A DNA stretch of 64,000 nucleotides from Alphaproteobacteria bacterium (GTDB taxonomy: Bacteria > Pseudomonadota > Alphaproteobacteria > JAAEOK01). The notes under the pieces were generated by a model. The model saw only the letters and a list, made by a program, of their open reading frames with translations. It did not search any database and had not been told where the DNA came from. The stretch spans positions 1 through 64,000 of the forward strand of contig JAAEOK010000053.1 in NCBI GenBank assembly GCA_024244705.1. Reading direction: 5' to 3'. Shown here one piece after another: positions 51,944 to 62,702 of the stretch. Made by a program: the position numbers and the translations under genes. Every line of letters begins with the position of its first letter. Position 1 is the first letter of the stretch.

Positions 51944-52582
51944 TCATGCGGCGCGGGAACCCGCCTTCGTAATGCGATAGGCACAGCGGCGGGCACCGGC
52001 GAGGATGTGGTCCGTCCGTTCCACGGTGACGCCGTCGCCGAGTACGGTTTCGAACAATTCGAGCTCGGCCTTGCATAGGCCGGTGCAGGCACGGGCGGCG
52101 GCGCATATCGGACAATGGTTTTCGACCAATAGGAATCCATCGCCGTCCTTCATTGCCGCGGCCATATAGCCCTCCGCATTGCGAATCTCGACCAGCCGCC
52201 GGACCCGCCGCGCCACGGTCCGGTCCTTGGCCATGCGATCCCGATAGGCATCGATCTGGTCACGGAGGCGGATGTCGATGATCTTGTCCAAGCCCGATTG
52301 GCCGAAGGCGTGCGCCATCGAGGACAGCAATTCCGCTGTCAGCTCCGCATAGCCATGGGGAAAAAAGACATCGGCCGCCGGCGTCAGGTGCCACTGCTTG
52401 GCGGGGCGGCCGACGCCGTTCGGATCGGCCGTTGAAGCAACCACGCCTTCCGCTGCCAGAGCGTAGAGGTGCTGGCGAACGGCCATGGCGGATACTCCCA
52501 ATTCGCTCGCCAGCGCGGCGGCATCCTGGGCGCCGTCCCGTTTGAGAAGCTCAATGATCTGTCGTCGCGTGGGCGTGTCCAA
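51944..52582 (-). CDS. helix-turn-helix regulator with Cys-rich sensor domain (SufR-like)
   Basis: A 212-aa winged-helix repressor-type protein. The DNA-binding part is TRRQIIELLKRDGAQDAAAL followed by LGVSAMAVRQHLYALAAEG (residues 5-45). The C-terminal domain carries NHCPICAAARACTGLC and a later GARRC, four or five Cys spaced as in SufR-like iron-sulfur or redox-sensing regulators. The start is a TTG at 52582, with no better candidate. It converges with the MttB gene (19-base gap) and is divergent from the Rieske fusion gene, with paired repeats in the 107-base gap. Iron-sulfur or redox sensing fits its neighbour's Rieske cluster. Confidence 0.82.
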   Translation of the reverse strand: MDTPTRRQIIELLKRDGAQDAAALASELGVSAMAVRQHLYALAAEGVVASTADPNGVGRPAKQWHLTPAADVFFPHGYAELTAELLSSMAHAFGQSGLDKIIDIRLRDQIDAYRDRMAKDRTVARRVRRLVEIRNAEGYMAAAMKDGDGFLLVENHCPICAAARACTGLCKAELELFETVLGDGVTVERTDHILAGARRCAYRITKAGSRAA

Positions 52583-52614
52583 GGTCGCATACCATGGTTG
52601 TGGCCGTTAATTTC

Positions 52615-52676
52615 TAAAGGTATATCTTGATAAATTCAAGCGGCGACGTTATTATTTTTAAAGTTATATCTTTTGA
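52615..52676. promoter_or_regulatory. AT-rich direct repeats in the divergent promoter region
   Basis: TAAAGGTATATCTTGA (52615-52630) and TAAAGTTATATCTTTTGA (52659-52676) share TAAAGNTATATCTT, 44 bases apart (about four helical turns). Each copy is itself a near-palindrome of AAGNTATA type. They lie between the Cys-rich regulator and the Rieske fusion gene, in a gap otherwise far lower in GC than the surroundings. They are probable binding sites of that regulator. Confidence 0.65.
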
Positions 52677-52689
52677 AACGGAGTGTGCC

Positions 52690-54282
52690 GTGGCGATCGC
52701 CCGTGCCGACTGGACCGAGGTATTTTCCGCCGCCGAATTGGCAACGCGGGGCAAGGCGGTCGTCAAACCGGGTGGCCGACAGATCCTGTTGTGGCGGAGC
52801 GGCGATGCCATCTATGCCTGCAACAACCGCTGCCCGCACGAGGGCTATCCCCTGGCCGAAGGCACCTTGGCCGATGGCTGCGTTTTGACTTGCAATTGGC
52901 ACAACTGGAAATTCGATCTGGCGAGCGGCGAAACCATCGTCGGTGGGGATGCGCTGCGGCGATATCCGGTCAAGACGGACGGCGACGCGATTCTCCTCGA
53001 TCTCGCCGACCCGCCGGCGGTGGAGGTCCGGGCGCGGGCGCTGGCCGGCCTCGAGGAGGCCCTTGCGGACCACGACTACGAGCGTATGGCTCGGGAGATG
53101 GCACGGTTCGAGGCCACCGGTGCCGATCTGCCCGACGCACTCGACGCCGCGTTCGGCTGGGCTGCCGACCGTTACGAGTTCGGCATGACCCATGCCCAGG
53201 CGGCGGCCAGAGATTGGCTTGCTCTGCGGGCCTCGTTACCAATCGACGCGGCCGCCGATCGCCTGGTCCCGGTTCTCGAGATTATCGGACATTTATCCTG
53301 GGACGCACGGGGCGAGCGCGACCGGTTCCCATTTGCCGGGGGACGCGCCGACGTCTTCGACGGCGCAGCACTGGAGGACGCCATCGAACGGGAAGACGAG
53401 GCGATCGCCGTCGGACTCGTCCGTGCCGCGATCGAGGACCGGGAGTTGGTGCCGCTGCGCCGCTCGCTGGAACGTGTCGCCTTGCGTCACTATCAAGGCT
53501 TCGGCCATCCGCCGATTTATGTCGAAAAGACCTTCGCGCTGCTGGCCGTGCTCGGCCCGGTGGCGACGGAAGCGCTCCTTTTCCCGTTGGTGCGAAACTT
53601 CTGCATGGGCGCGCGTGAAGACCTGATTCCGGAGTTCCGCGCCTACGCGCCGGCGCTTCAAAGTTGGGATCCCAGCGGCACGGACGTCCCCGACCCGAGC
53701 GCCGTCCGCGGTGCCGGTGTGAGCCAGTGCCTGGACCTGATTGCGGCCGGGGGCGGCCAGGTCGGCAATCTCTACGACACGGTCCTGTTCGCCGCCGCCG
53801 ATGCGATGCTCCATTACGATGCGCGTTTTCGCGCCCATGTCGACAAGCCGGTCCAGCAGAACGTCGATTGGCTCGACTTCACCCACGCCATCACCCACCT
53901 CAATTCCGCCCGCAAGATCTGCGCGCGCCAGCCCGATTTGTGGTCCAACGCGCTGCTCCAGTCCGGCTGCTTCCTAGGGCGCAATGCGGCCTTCGTCGAC
54001 TGGGACCAGGACGTAGCGCAATGGACGGTCGACGATCCCGGTGAATTTTTCGACGCTATCTTCGACGGTCTTCTCGATCACGGCGAGCCGCTCTACATCT
54101 ATTCGGCCCACACCCTCAAGCTCGCGACGGCTATTCGCGAGGAGGTCGACCGCGACCCTGGAGCGGCGTGGGTGCCCGTTCTGCTCGCCGCGCTCAACCG
54201 GTTCGTTCACGAGCCGCCGAAGAAAAAGCACGCGCGTCGCGTCGCCCACCAGGCGCTGAGTTTCGTTCGCGCACAGGGGTAG
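52690..54282 (+). CDS. Rieske [2Fe-2S] domain fused to a large uncharacterised helical domain
   Basis: A 530-aa protein. The first ~115 residues are a Rieske ferredoxin-like domain: CPHEGYPLAEG supplies C48/H50 and CNWHNWKF C68/H71. The remaining ~415 residues are alpha-helical and rich in His/Asp pairs (HYQGFGHPPIYVEKTF; YDARFRAHVDKPVQQNVDW; DFTHAITHLNSARKI), faintly like the questin-oxidase (DUF4243) fold, though I am not sure. No mononuclear-iron D/E-x-x-H motif of ring hydroxylases is seen. A GTG at 52690, six bases after ACGGAG, is chosen; a TTG at 52627 would put coding sequence over the operator repeats. Likely an iron-dependent oxygenase with its own electron-entry domain. Confidence 0.78.
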   Translation: MAIARADWTEVFSAAELATRGKAVVKPGGRQILLWRSGDAIYACNNRCPHEGYPLAEGTLADGCVLTCNWHNWKFDLASGETIVGGDALRRYPVKTDGDAILLDLADPPAVEVRARALAGLEEALADHDYERMAREMARFEATGADLPDALDAAFGWAADRYEFGMTHAQAAARDWLALRASLPIDAAADRLVPVLEIIGHLSWDARGERDRFPFAGGRADVFDGAALEDAIEREDEAIAVGLVRAAIEDRELVPLRRSLERVALRHYQGFGHPPIYVEKTFALLAVLGPVATEALLFPLVRNFCMGAREDLIPEFRAYAPALQSWDPSGTDVPDPSAVRGAGVSQCLDLIAAGGGQVGNLYDTVLFAAADAMLHYDARFRAHVDKPVQQNVDWLDFTHAITHLNSARKICARQPDLWSNALLQSGCFLGRNAAFVDWDQDVAQWTVDDPGEFFDAIFDGLLDHGEPLYIYSAHTLKLATAIREEVDRDPGAAWVPVLLAALNRFVHEPPKKKHARRVAHQALSFVRAQG

Positions 54283-54294
54283 GGTGGCGGGCGG

Positions 54295-55529
54295 TCAGCC
54301 GGCGGCTGCGGCCTCCGCAATCGCCTCGCGCAGGATGGCGGCGATCGTGCGGCAATCGTCCTCCGACAACGACAGCGGTATTCGCATGTCGCACAAACCG
54401 TCGAGGACCCGCCGCGAGCTGCGGAGCTCGGGGGTCGCTTCGATGTAGCGCCAGTGTTCGTAGGAACTGGTGAAGCCGACCGGCTCGCGCCCGCCGAACC
54501 ACTTCACGTGAATGCCCTGACGCTCGCAGATCGCGATGAAATCCTCGATCTGGTCGGCGCGGAGGCCGGTGACCGAGAACTGGATCGAGCTCGGCACCGC
54601 GTCCTCCTTGGCCGGGCGCTCGGGGACCGCGATATGGTCGATGGCGCGCAACAGGTCGGCGAGGCGGCGATAATTCGTCCGCCAGCTCGCCGTGCGTTCG
54701 TCCATCAACGCCAATTGCGGGCGCAGCACGGCGGCGACCAGGTTGGACATCCGCATGCTGAAATTGGGCGTCGTATATTTGTACTTCTCGAACACCTCGA
54801 TCGGCGGTCGGGCGGCGTTCTGGCCATAGAGCCAATAGGCGCCGGACATGATGATCGCGCGGGCCGCGAGGTCGTCGTCGTCGGTTGCCAGCAAACCGCC
54901 TTCGCCCGAGTTTATGTGCTTGAAGGTCTGGGTGCTGAAACACCCGGCGGCGCCGAAGGTGCCAGTCATGCGCCCGTCCCATCCGGCCCCCATGGTATGG
55001 GCGCAGTCCTCGATCAAGGTCAGCTCGTGCCGCTGGCAGACCTCGCCGACCCGGTCCATGTCGGGGACATGGCCGCGCGTATAGGAAAGCAGAAAATAGC
55101 GCGCGCCACTGGTCGCCGCCTTGCGTTCGAGGTCGTCGAGATCGACGACGTAATTCTCCGTGATGTCGACCAGGATCGACTCGGCCCCGGCGTGGGCGAC
55201 CGCGCCCGGCACCGGCGCCAGGGTGAAGGCGTTGACCAGGACCTTGTCGCCGGGGCCGACTCCGGCCGCCTTGAGGGCGAGGAAAATGGCGCAGCCGCCG
55301 GAATTGACGCCGACCACGTAGCGGATGCCAAGATAGGCGGCGAACTCCTGCTCCAGGAGCGCGGCCTCGGGCAGCCCGGCGCGGTCTTCGCCGTAGCGAA
55401 ACAGGCGGCCGTCGCGCATCAGCCGGGTCGCCGTTTCTATGCCGGCTTCCGGTATCGGATCGGGCGTGCTGAGATCGATGTCGAGCGCCGCGCGGTTCGG
55501 CGTTTGCGGCGCCCGCTTGCCCGCCGCCA

Positions 55530-55530
<1 letters not shown>
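54295..55530 (-). CDS. DegT/DnrJ/EryC1-type PLP aminotransferase
   Basis: A 411-aa fold-type I PLP enzyme. K204 in FSTQTFKHINSGEGG is the Schiff-base lysine, and TLIEDCAHTMGAGWDG holds the Asp that contacts the pyridine ring. VNSGGCAIFLALKAAGVGPG is the phosphate-binding start of the cofactor site. The family mostly makes amino sugars, but some members act on scyllo-inosose or other ketones. The GTG start overlaps the stop of the HisD-like gene (TAGTG). No sugar-nucleotide genes are present, so an amino-sugar role is doubtful; a keto intermediate made by the HisD-like enzyme is the natural candidate. Confidence 0.87.
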
Positions 55531-56858
<1,328 letters not shown>

Positions 56859-56961
56859 TTACCTGCTTGGCGCGATACCCGCGACACATCCCGACAGTAT
56901 CGGCATGAAAGCGCTATTCTCGTGTTGCAATAGCATCGCTGCCTTTGAAGGACACTAGGAA

Positions 56962-58188
56962 ATGATCGAAAAACGGCCGGACGTACCAACATTCGTGACC
57001 CACCTGGAATGCTCGATGACCGGCAAGCGCTACGACGCCGATCGGGTCCACGGTCTGTCCGAGGCCGGGCGTCCGATCCTCGTGCGCTACGATCTCGATG
57101 CTCTCGCCCAAGCCATCGACAAGGAAACGCTCGCCCGCCGGACAGAGGGGTTCTGGCGCTATCGCGAATTCCTGCCGGTGCGCCGGCCCGAAAACGTGGT
57201 CAGCCTGGGCGAGGTGGTGACGCCGCTGATCCGCCTGCCGCGCCTCGAGGAAAGAGATGGCTGCCTGGTGGTCAAGGACGAGGGTCGGCTGCCAACGGGC
57301 TCGTTCAAGGCGCGCGGACTGGCCCTCGCGGTGGCGATGGCCAAGGAGCTCGGCCTTGACCACTTGGCGATGCCGACCAACGGCAATGCCGGCGCCGCGA
57401 TGGCGGCATACGCCACCTCGGCGGGCCTCAAGAGCACCGTGTTCTGTCCCGACGATACGCCGGAGATCAACATCTCCGAGATCGAGCTCCAGGGCGCCAC
57501 CGTCTACCGCGTCAACGGGCTGATCAACGATTGCGGCAAGTTGGTCGGCGACGGCAAGGCGGCGGCCGGCTGGTTTGACCTATCGACCCTCAAGGAGCCC
57601 TATCGGATCGAGGGCAAAAAAACCATGGGATTGGAGCTCGCCGAGCAGCTCGGGTGGGAGTTGCCCGACGTGATCTTCTACCCGACCGGCGGCGGCACCG
57701 GCTTGATCGGCATGTGGAAGGCCTTTGCCGAGCTCGGCGAAATGGGCTGGATCGGCGATCATCGGCCGCGCATGGTCGCGGTTCAGGCCGAGGGCTGCGC
57801 ACCGATCGTCAAGGCCTACGAGGCGGGGGAAGAGCACGCGCCGCTATGGCAGGACGCCCATACCGTGGCCGCCGGCATCCGTGTGCCGATTGCGGTCGGC
57901 GATTTTCTCATCCTGCGCGCGGTGCGCGAAAGCGGCGGCTTCGCCATCGCCGTTTCCGACGACGCGATCCTGGCTGGCCTCGATGAGGTCGCCCGCCAAG
58001 AAGGCTTGCTGCTCTGTCCCGAAGGCGCGGCCACTTATGCCGCCTACAAGCAGGCGCTGGCCGATGGCCGCGTCGCGCCCACGGACCGGGTCGTGCTTTA
58101 CAACTGCGCCACCGGTCTCAAATACCCGATGCCGCCGGTGACGCGGCGCCTCGACAAGGATGGCACCATCGATTTCGCAGCGCTGTAG
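56962..58188 (+). CDS. threonine-synthase-like PLP enzyme
   Basis: A 408-aa fold-type II PLP enzyme of the threonine synthase group. K116 in LPTGSFKARG is the Schiff-base lysine; GNAGAAMAAYA and the glycine loop YPTGGGTGLIGMWKAF bind the cofactor phosphate. The N terminus (THLECSMTGKRYDADRVHGL) has the remnants of the family's zinc-ribbon-like start with a single Cys. AGGA precedes the ATG. It is divergent from the HisD-like gene and away from any homoserine pathway genes, so a paralogue with another beta/gamma-replacement reaction, for example a cysteate-synthase-like one, is possible; ordinary threonine synthase remains the default. Confidence 0.85.
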   Translation: MIEKRPDVPTFVTHLECSMTGKRYDADRVHGLSEAGRPILVRYDLDALAQAIDKETLARRTEGFWRYREFLPVRRPENVVSLGEVVTPLIRLPRLEERDGCLVVKDEGRLPTGSFKARGLALAVAMAKELGLDHLAMPTNGNAGAAMAAYATSAGLKSTVFCPDDTPEINISEIELQGATVYRVNGLINDCGKLVGDGKAAAGWFDLSTLKEPYRIEGKKTMGLELAEQLGWELPDVIFYPTGGGTGLIGMWKAFAELGEMGWIGDHRPRMVAVQAEGCAPIVKAYEAGEEHAPLWQDAHTVAAGIRVPIAVGDFLILRAVRESGGFAIAVSDDAILAGLDEVARQEGLLLCPEGAATYAAYKQALADGRVAPTDRVVLYNCATGLKYPMPPVTRRLDKDGTIDFAAL

Positions 58189-58236
58189 GGGCCGGATTCT
58201 GGCAACACCACGCGCGAGGAGGAGGGCGCCAGTCCG

Positions 58237-59106
58237 CTAGGCCTTGCCCTTCCACGGCACCAAGACGCGCTCGACATAGCGCATCAGCAGGTCAAACATA
58301 TAGGCGATGGCGCCGATGACGACGATACCCATGATGACCACGTCGGTGACCAGGAACTCGGCGGCGTTCAAGACCATGTGGCCGAGCCCGGTCTCGGCGG
58401 CGACCATCTCGGCGGCGACCAGGGTCGTCCAGCCGAATCCGATGCCGATCCGCATGCCAGTCAGGATCTCGGGCATGGCGCCCTTCATGATGACGTGGAA
58501 GATGACCTGGGCCCGGGTCGCCCCCATCGAATAAGCGGCATGGATCTGCTCGATCTGGACCGAACGCACGCCGGCGCGGGCGGCCAGCGCCATCGGCGCG
58601 AACATGGCGAGGAAGATCAGCACGATCTTCTGTTCCTCGTCGATGCCGAGCCAGATGATCGTCAGCGGCAGATAGCCGAGCGGCGGGATCGGCCGATAGA
58701 ACTCGATCGGCGGATCGAAGATGCCGCGGGCGACTCGGTTGACGCCCATCGCGATGCCGACCGGGACGGCGGCGACGCAGGCGAGGAAGAAGGAGAAGAA
58801 GACGCGGTAGAGGCTCTGCCACGTATGCTGCCACAAGGTGCCGCCGGCGAATTCTTCGTTCGACACCTGCCAGAACCGGCCGATGACCGTTTCCGGCGAC
58901 GGCAGGAACAAGGGCTGGATCCAGCCCATGTTGGTCGTGAACCACCACAGGAACAGCAGGAAGATGGTGGTCGCTATGCTGATTGCCGTGCTGTTGCCGG
59001 CGCCCGGGGCGCCATAGGAATCGCCGGGCTTGACCGGCCCCGCCGAGAAGATGTTGGCGATCGCGTGCTTCAGGCCCGTCGGCCGCGGTGCAATTTGTTC
59101 AGCCAT
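58237..59106 (-). CDS. tauC: ABC transporter permease, taurine/sulfonate type
   Basis: A 289-aa inner-membrane permease with six or seven helices of the BPD type. The cytoplasmic EAA-like loop is [25 protein letters not shown] (here quoted only in part as [16 protein letters not shown]). GGAGG lies eight bases before the ATG at 59106, which overlaps the end of the ATPase gene by eight bases. It forms the translocation channel for the substrate handed over by TauA. Confidence 0.88.
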   Translation of the reverse strand: MAEQIAPRPTGLKHAIANIFSAGPVKPGDSYGAPGAGNSTAISIATTIFLLFLWWFTTNMGWIQPLFLPSPETVIGRFWQVSNEEFAGGTLWQHTWQSLYRVFFSFFLACVAAVPVGIAMGVNRVARGIFDPPIEFYRPIPPLGYLPLTIIWLGIDEEQKIVLIFLAMFAPMALAARAGVRSVQIEQIHAAYSMGATRAQVIFHVIMKGAMPEILTGMRIGIGFGWTTLVAAEMVAAETGLGHMVLNAAEFLVTDVVIMGIVVIGAIAYMFDLLMRYVERVLVPWKGKA

Positions 59107-59899
59107 CGAGCGTTCCTCCGGCGACCTCGTCGCCATGAATGATGGCGAGGATCTTCTCGCGCATTTCGATGAAATCCGGTTCCGACTTGATCTTCCGCGC
59201 GTCCCGGTCGGCAAAGAACCGGTGGCAGAAATCGAGCTCGTATTCGTGGGTGATGCGGCCGGGCCGCGGGGACATGACGATCAGCCGGGTCGCCATGAAC
59301 AACGCCTCCTCGACGCTGTGGGTAATGAAGAAGACCATCTTGCTGGTCTGCCGCCAGACGTCGAGGATCAGTTCCTGCATCGATTCTCGGGTCAGCGCGT
59401 CGAGCGCGCCCAAGGGCTCGTCCATCAGCAGCGCCTCGGGGTCGCTGGTCAGCGCGCGGGCCAAGCCGACCCGTTGCTGCATGCCGCCGGACAGTTCGTA
59501 GATGCGATGGTTCTCGAAATCCTCGAGTCCGACCAGCTTGAGGTATTTGCGCGCCGTCTCCTGGCGCTGCTGCCGGCTCGCGCCCTGGAGCATCAGGCCA
59601 AAGGTGACGTTGTCGAGGACCTTGAGCCACGGCAGTAGGGCGTGCTTTTGGAACACGACGCCGCGGTCGGAACCGGGGCCGGTGACCTGGGCGCCATCGA
59701 GGCGGACCTCGCCACGGCTCGGTTGGATGAACCCGGCGAGCAGATTCAGCAGCGTCGTCTTGCCGCAGCCCGACGCGCCCAAGGCGACGACGAAATCGCC
59801 GCCATTGACGGTCAGATTGACCCCTTCCAGCGCATGGACCTCGCCGCCGCCGCGGGTCGGATAGATGACCGTGACTTCTTCGGCCTCGAGTGTCGGCAT
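59099..59899 (-). CDS. tauB: ABC transporter ATP-binding protein, taurine/sulfonate type
   Basis: A 266-aa ATPase. Walker A is GASGCGKTT (residues 41-49), the signature [15 protein letters not shown] and Walker [12 protein letters not shown]; the Q-loop is FQKHALLPW, all of the nitrate/sulfonate/taurine branch. The ATG at 59899 follows GGGAGGGG. A rho-independent terminator lies upstream of it (59982-60016), so it is expressed by read-through from tauA or its own promoter. Energises uptake with TauC. Confidence 0.92.
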   Translation of the reverse strand: MPTLEAEEVTVIYPTRGGGEVHALEGVNLTVNGGDFVVALGASGCGKTTLLNLLAGFIQPSRGEVRLDGAQVTGPGSDRGVVFQKHALLPWLKVLDNVTFGLMLQGASRQQRQETARKYLKLVGLEDFENHRIYELSGGMQQRVGLARALTSDPEALLMDEPLGALDALTRESMQELILDVWRQTSKMVFFITHSVEEALFMATRLIVMSPRPGRITHEYELDFCHRFFADRDARKIKSEPDFIEMREKILAIIHGDEVAGGTLDG

Positions 59900-59981
59900 C
59901 GCCCCCTCCCTTGTTGACGAAATAGTGTCACCGTTAACCGGCAACGGCAACCATGGGCAGGATCGCTTTAGTTGTTGCACA

Positions 59982-60016
59982 AAGAAAAAGGGCCCGGCCG
60001 TTTCCAGCCGGGCCCC
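59982..60016 (-). terminator. intra-operon terminator between tauA and tauB
   Basis: On the minus strand GGGCCCGGC and GCCGGGCCC (60008-60016 and 59991-59999) pair perfectly around a TGGAAACG loop, followed by CTTTTTCTTTG. It begins 18 bases after the tauA stop. It would favour high expression of the periplasmic binding protein over the membrane components. Confidence 0.9.
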
Positions 60017-60034
60017 AATCCGTCTTCGGGTTGG

Positions 60035-61057
60035 CTACATCCCGAGGGCTTTTTTCACCCACTCATCGGTAACCGTCGCGCCGTAGTCCGGCAACAGGGC
60101 GTCGATCTTGCCCTCGTCCTTGAGGAACACCGAGGTGTGGTAGAGCGCCTGCGCGGCGCCGCCATTGGCTCCGCCGCCGAGCCATAGGTCGGAAGCCTGC
60201 GCCTCGAGTGTCGGGAAGTCGTAAAGCGCCAGCACCAGCGGGACATCCTCGGCGTTGCCGCCGATCATCTTGACGATCGCCTTGACCGCGTCCGAGTCCG
60301 GGGTCCACGCTGCGGCGTTGTCGCGATAGGCGGCATCCGCAGCGGCAATGGTCTTGACGAAATTGACCATGAAGTCGGCATTTTCGGCGGCGAAGTCCGT
60401 GTTGACGACGAGGCCGTCGAAGGTCGCCTTGCCCCAGCTGCTGAGCAGGCCCGAGGTGACCAGCACCTTGCCGGTGTTCTTGATCCGGCCCAGCGCCGGA
60501 TCCCAGATGAACGCCGCATCGATATCGCCGCGTTCCCAGGCCGCGGCGATGGCGTTGGGTTGCATGTTGAGGACCTTGACCTCTTCCGGCTCGATGCCGA
60601 ATTGCTCGAGGGCGAACAGGGTGTGGAAATGTGTCGTCGAGACGAATGGTACGCCAAGCTTCTTACCCTTGAGGTCCTGCGGCGAATTAATTCCGGAACC
60701 GTTGCGCACCACCAATGCCTCGGCGGCGGCGATATCCTCGGTGATCCAGAACAGTTGGATCGGCAAGCCGCGACTGACGCCGGCGGCGATTGGGCTCGAA
60801 CCGGCGAGGGCGATGTGAACGTCGCCGGAGGCCATGGCGGTGATGACCTTCGATCCGGAATCGAAGCCCCGCCAGTTGATCTTGTAGCCGGTCGCCTTTT
60901 CGAACTCGCCGGCGGCGATGGCGACTTTCCAGGGGTTGTAGATCTGCTGGTAGCCGATCGTGACTTCGTTGTCGGCGGCCAAGGCCGTCCCGGAGACGCC
61001 GGCGGCGAGCCCCAGCATGGCCAGCGCGGCGACCGAATTGGTGACGAATTTCTGCAT
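60035..61057 (-). CDS. tauA: taurine-type ABC transporter substrate-binding protein
   Basis: A 340-aa periplasmic protein. A Sec signal peptide (MQKFVTNSVAALAMLGLAAG) ends at an ALA-A cleavage site before ADNEVTIGYQ. The mature part has the two-lobed NMT1/SsuA fold: YNPWKVAIAAGEFEKATGY, SGDVHIALAGSSPIAAGVSR and DIDAAFIWDPALGRIKN, the last two matching TauA. GGAGGAAA precedes the ATG. It binds taurine or a similar sulfonate and delivers it to TauBC. It lies downstream of the aminotransferase gene, and the 155-base gap between them may carry its promoter. Confidence 0.9.
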   Translation of the reverse strand: MQKFVTNSVAALAMLGLAAGVSGTALAADNEVTIGYQQIYNPWKVAIAAGEFEKATGYKINWRGFDSGSKVITAMASGDVHIALAGSSPIAAGVSRGLPIQLFWITEDIAAAEALVVRNGSGINSPQDLKGKKLGVPFVSTTHFHTLFALEQFGIEPEEVKVLNMQPNAIAAAWERGDIDAAFIWDPALGRIKNTGKVLVTSGLLSSWGKATFDGLVVNTDFAAENADFMVNFVKTIAAADAAYRDNAAAWTPDSDAVKAIVKMIGGNAEDVPLVLALYDFPTLEAQASDLWLGGGANGGAAQALYHTSVFLKDEGKIDALLPDYGATVTDEWVKKALGM

Positions 61058-61212
61058 TGGGTTTCCTCCTCTGATGTTCTCGTGCGCGCGGATGTGATGA
61101 TGGAAACACCACAATACGACATCGAAGTCGATGACGTCGCCGCATCATTTGTTTGGTTGTTCTACAGGATTCTATTTTTTGAAGCGATACCTCTCCTTTT
61201 CCGTCGATTCGG

Positions 61213-62523
61213 CTAATAGGACGACAGCACGTCCCGCAGTTTGCCGCAGATCTCATCGATGTGCTCGCGCTCGGCGATCAGCGGCGGCGCGACAATTCCC
61301 GAGTCGCCGGTGAACTTGACATGGAGGCCGGCGGCGAACAGCCGTTTGTTGACGTCGGTTCCGCGTGCCCCCGGCGCGTCGCCCGGCATGACGTCGATGC
61401 CCGCCAGCATGCCGTAGCCGCGGATGTCGGCGACGAGCGGTATGTCCTGCAGCGCGAACACAGCGTCGAGGAAGTAGTCCGACAATTCGGCGGCGCGGTC
61501 GAACAATCGCTCTTTGGCATAGATGTCGAGCGTCGCGAGGCCGGCCGCGCAGGCCGCGGGATGGGCGGAATAGGTGTAGCCGTGAAACAGCTCGACAGCG
61601 CCGGGCGGGGCGGCGTCGACGATGGTGTCGTGGATTCTCTCGTCGACGGCGACGGCGCCCATCGGTTGGGCACCGTTGGTCAACGCCTTGGCCATGGTCA
61701 TGATGTCCGGCGTTACCCCGAAGCTGTCCGCCCCGAAGGCCTTGCCGGTGCGACCGAAGCCGCAGATGACTTCGTCGAACACCAGCAGGATGCCGTTGGC
61801 GTCGCAAATCTCGCGCAACCGCTCGAGATATCCTTTCGGCGGGACCAGGACCCCGGTCGACCCGGCGATCGGCTCGACGAAGCAAGCCGCGATCGTATCG
61901 CCGCCATAGGTGTCGACTGCCCGCTGGAGATCGTCGGCAAGGTAGGCGCCTTCGTCCGGCTGGCCGCGGGTGAAGCGATTCTCCGCCAGCCAGGTGTGGC
62001 GCATATGCGTTACGCCCGGCATGACGGCCCCGAACGCCTGGCGGTTCTTAACCATCCCCGCGAGGGAGACGCCGCCGATATTGACGCCGTGATAGGACCG
62101 CTCGCGAGAGACGAACCGGGTGCGCTGGCCCTGGCCGCGGGCGACATGATAGGCGAGCGCGATCTTGATCGCCGAATCGATCGATTCGGAACCGGAATTG
62201 ACGAAGAAGATCCGGTTCAACCCCTCGGGCGTCAGCGCGGCGACGCGGCTGGCGAGTTCGAAGGCGATCGGGCTGCCGACCTGGAACGGTGGCGAATAAT
62301 CCATTTCGCGCAATTGCTGCGAGACCGCATCGGCGATCTCGACCCGCCCGTGGCCGGCGGCGCAGCAGAACAGCCCCGACGAGCCGTCGATCAGTTTTTC
62401 CGCCTTGTGATTCCAATAATAGACACCTTCGCCGCGCACCAGCAGCCGGGGATCGGCCTTGAAGTCCCGGTTTGCGGTAAACGGCATCCAATGGTGTTCG
62501 AGCGTATTGGTCATGAATTGCAT
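61213..62523 (-). CDS. class III omega-amino acid:pyruvate aminotransferase
   Basis: A 436-aa PLP aminotransferase. K279 in MTMAKALTNGAQPMGA is the cofactor lysine; FVNSGSESIDSAIKIALAYH and FDEVICGFGRTGK are the cofactor-binding motifs. HHWMPFTANRDFKADPRLLV matches beta-alanine:pyruvate and taurine:pyruvate aminotransferases. Its context (tauABC and a TauR-like regulator) favours taurine to sulfoacetaldehyde; beta-alanine or hypotaurine remain possible. Sulfoacetaldehyde acetyltransferase (Xsc) is not within the window. GGAGG is eight bases before the ATG at 62523. Confidence 0.88.
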   Translation of the reverse strand: MQFMTNTLEHHWMPFTANRDFKADPRLLVRGEGVYYWNHKAEKLIDGSSGLFCCAAGHGRVEIADAVSQQLREMDYSPPFQVGSPIAFELASRVAALTPEGLNRIFFVNSGSESIDSAIKIALAYHVARGQGQRTRFVSRERSYHGVNIGGVSLAGMVKNRQAFGAVMPGVTHMRHTWLAENRFTRGQPDEGAYLADDLQRAVDTYGGDTIAACFVEPIAGSTGVLVPPKGYLERLREICDANGILLVFDEVICGFGRTGKAFGADSFGVTPDIMTMAKALTNGAQPMGAVAVDERIHDTIVDAAPPGAVELFHGYTYSAHPAACAAGLATLDIYAKERLFDRAAELSDYFLDAVFALQDIPLVADIRGYGMLAGIDVMPGDAPGARGTDVNKRLFAAGLHVKFTGDSGIVAPPLIAEREHIDEICGKLRDVLSSY

Positions 62524-62613
62524 GAATCTTGCCTCCGACCTGAAAATCGGCGCGGGCGCCGACCTCATGGAACGGGCCGATGTCACGTCGCCACCCCAGG
62601 AATCAGTGGATCA

Positions 62614-62698
62614 GGGCCACTTGTGCCCGGGTAGCGAACAGCGTAGGCTCGATTTTGGACCCATTCTAGGGCCAATTCGATTCAACGCATGGGGCCAA
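62614..62698. promoter_or_regulatory. candidate MocR/TauR direct repeats
   Basis: GGGCCAA occurs at 62669-62675 and 62692-62698, 23 bases apart, with the variants GGGCCAC at 62614-62620 and TGGACCCA at 62656-62663, all in the 179-base divergent gap between the aminotransferase and the MocR gene. MocR regulators bind direct repeats spaced by about two turns. The nearest copy ends just before the regulator start, which allows autorepression. Confidence 0.45.
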
Positions 62699-62702
62699 AC
62701 TG

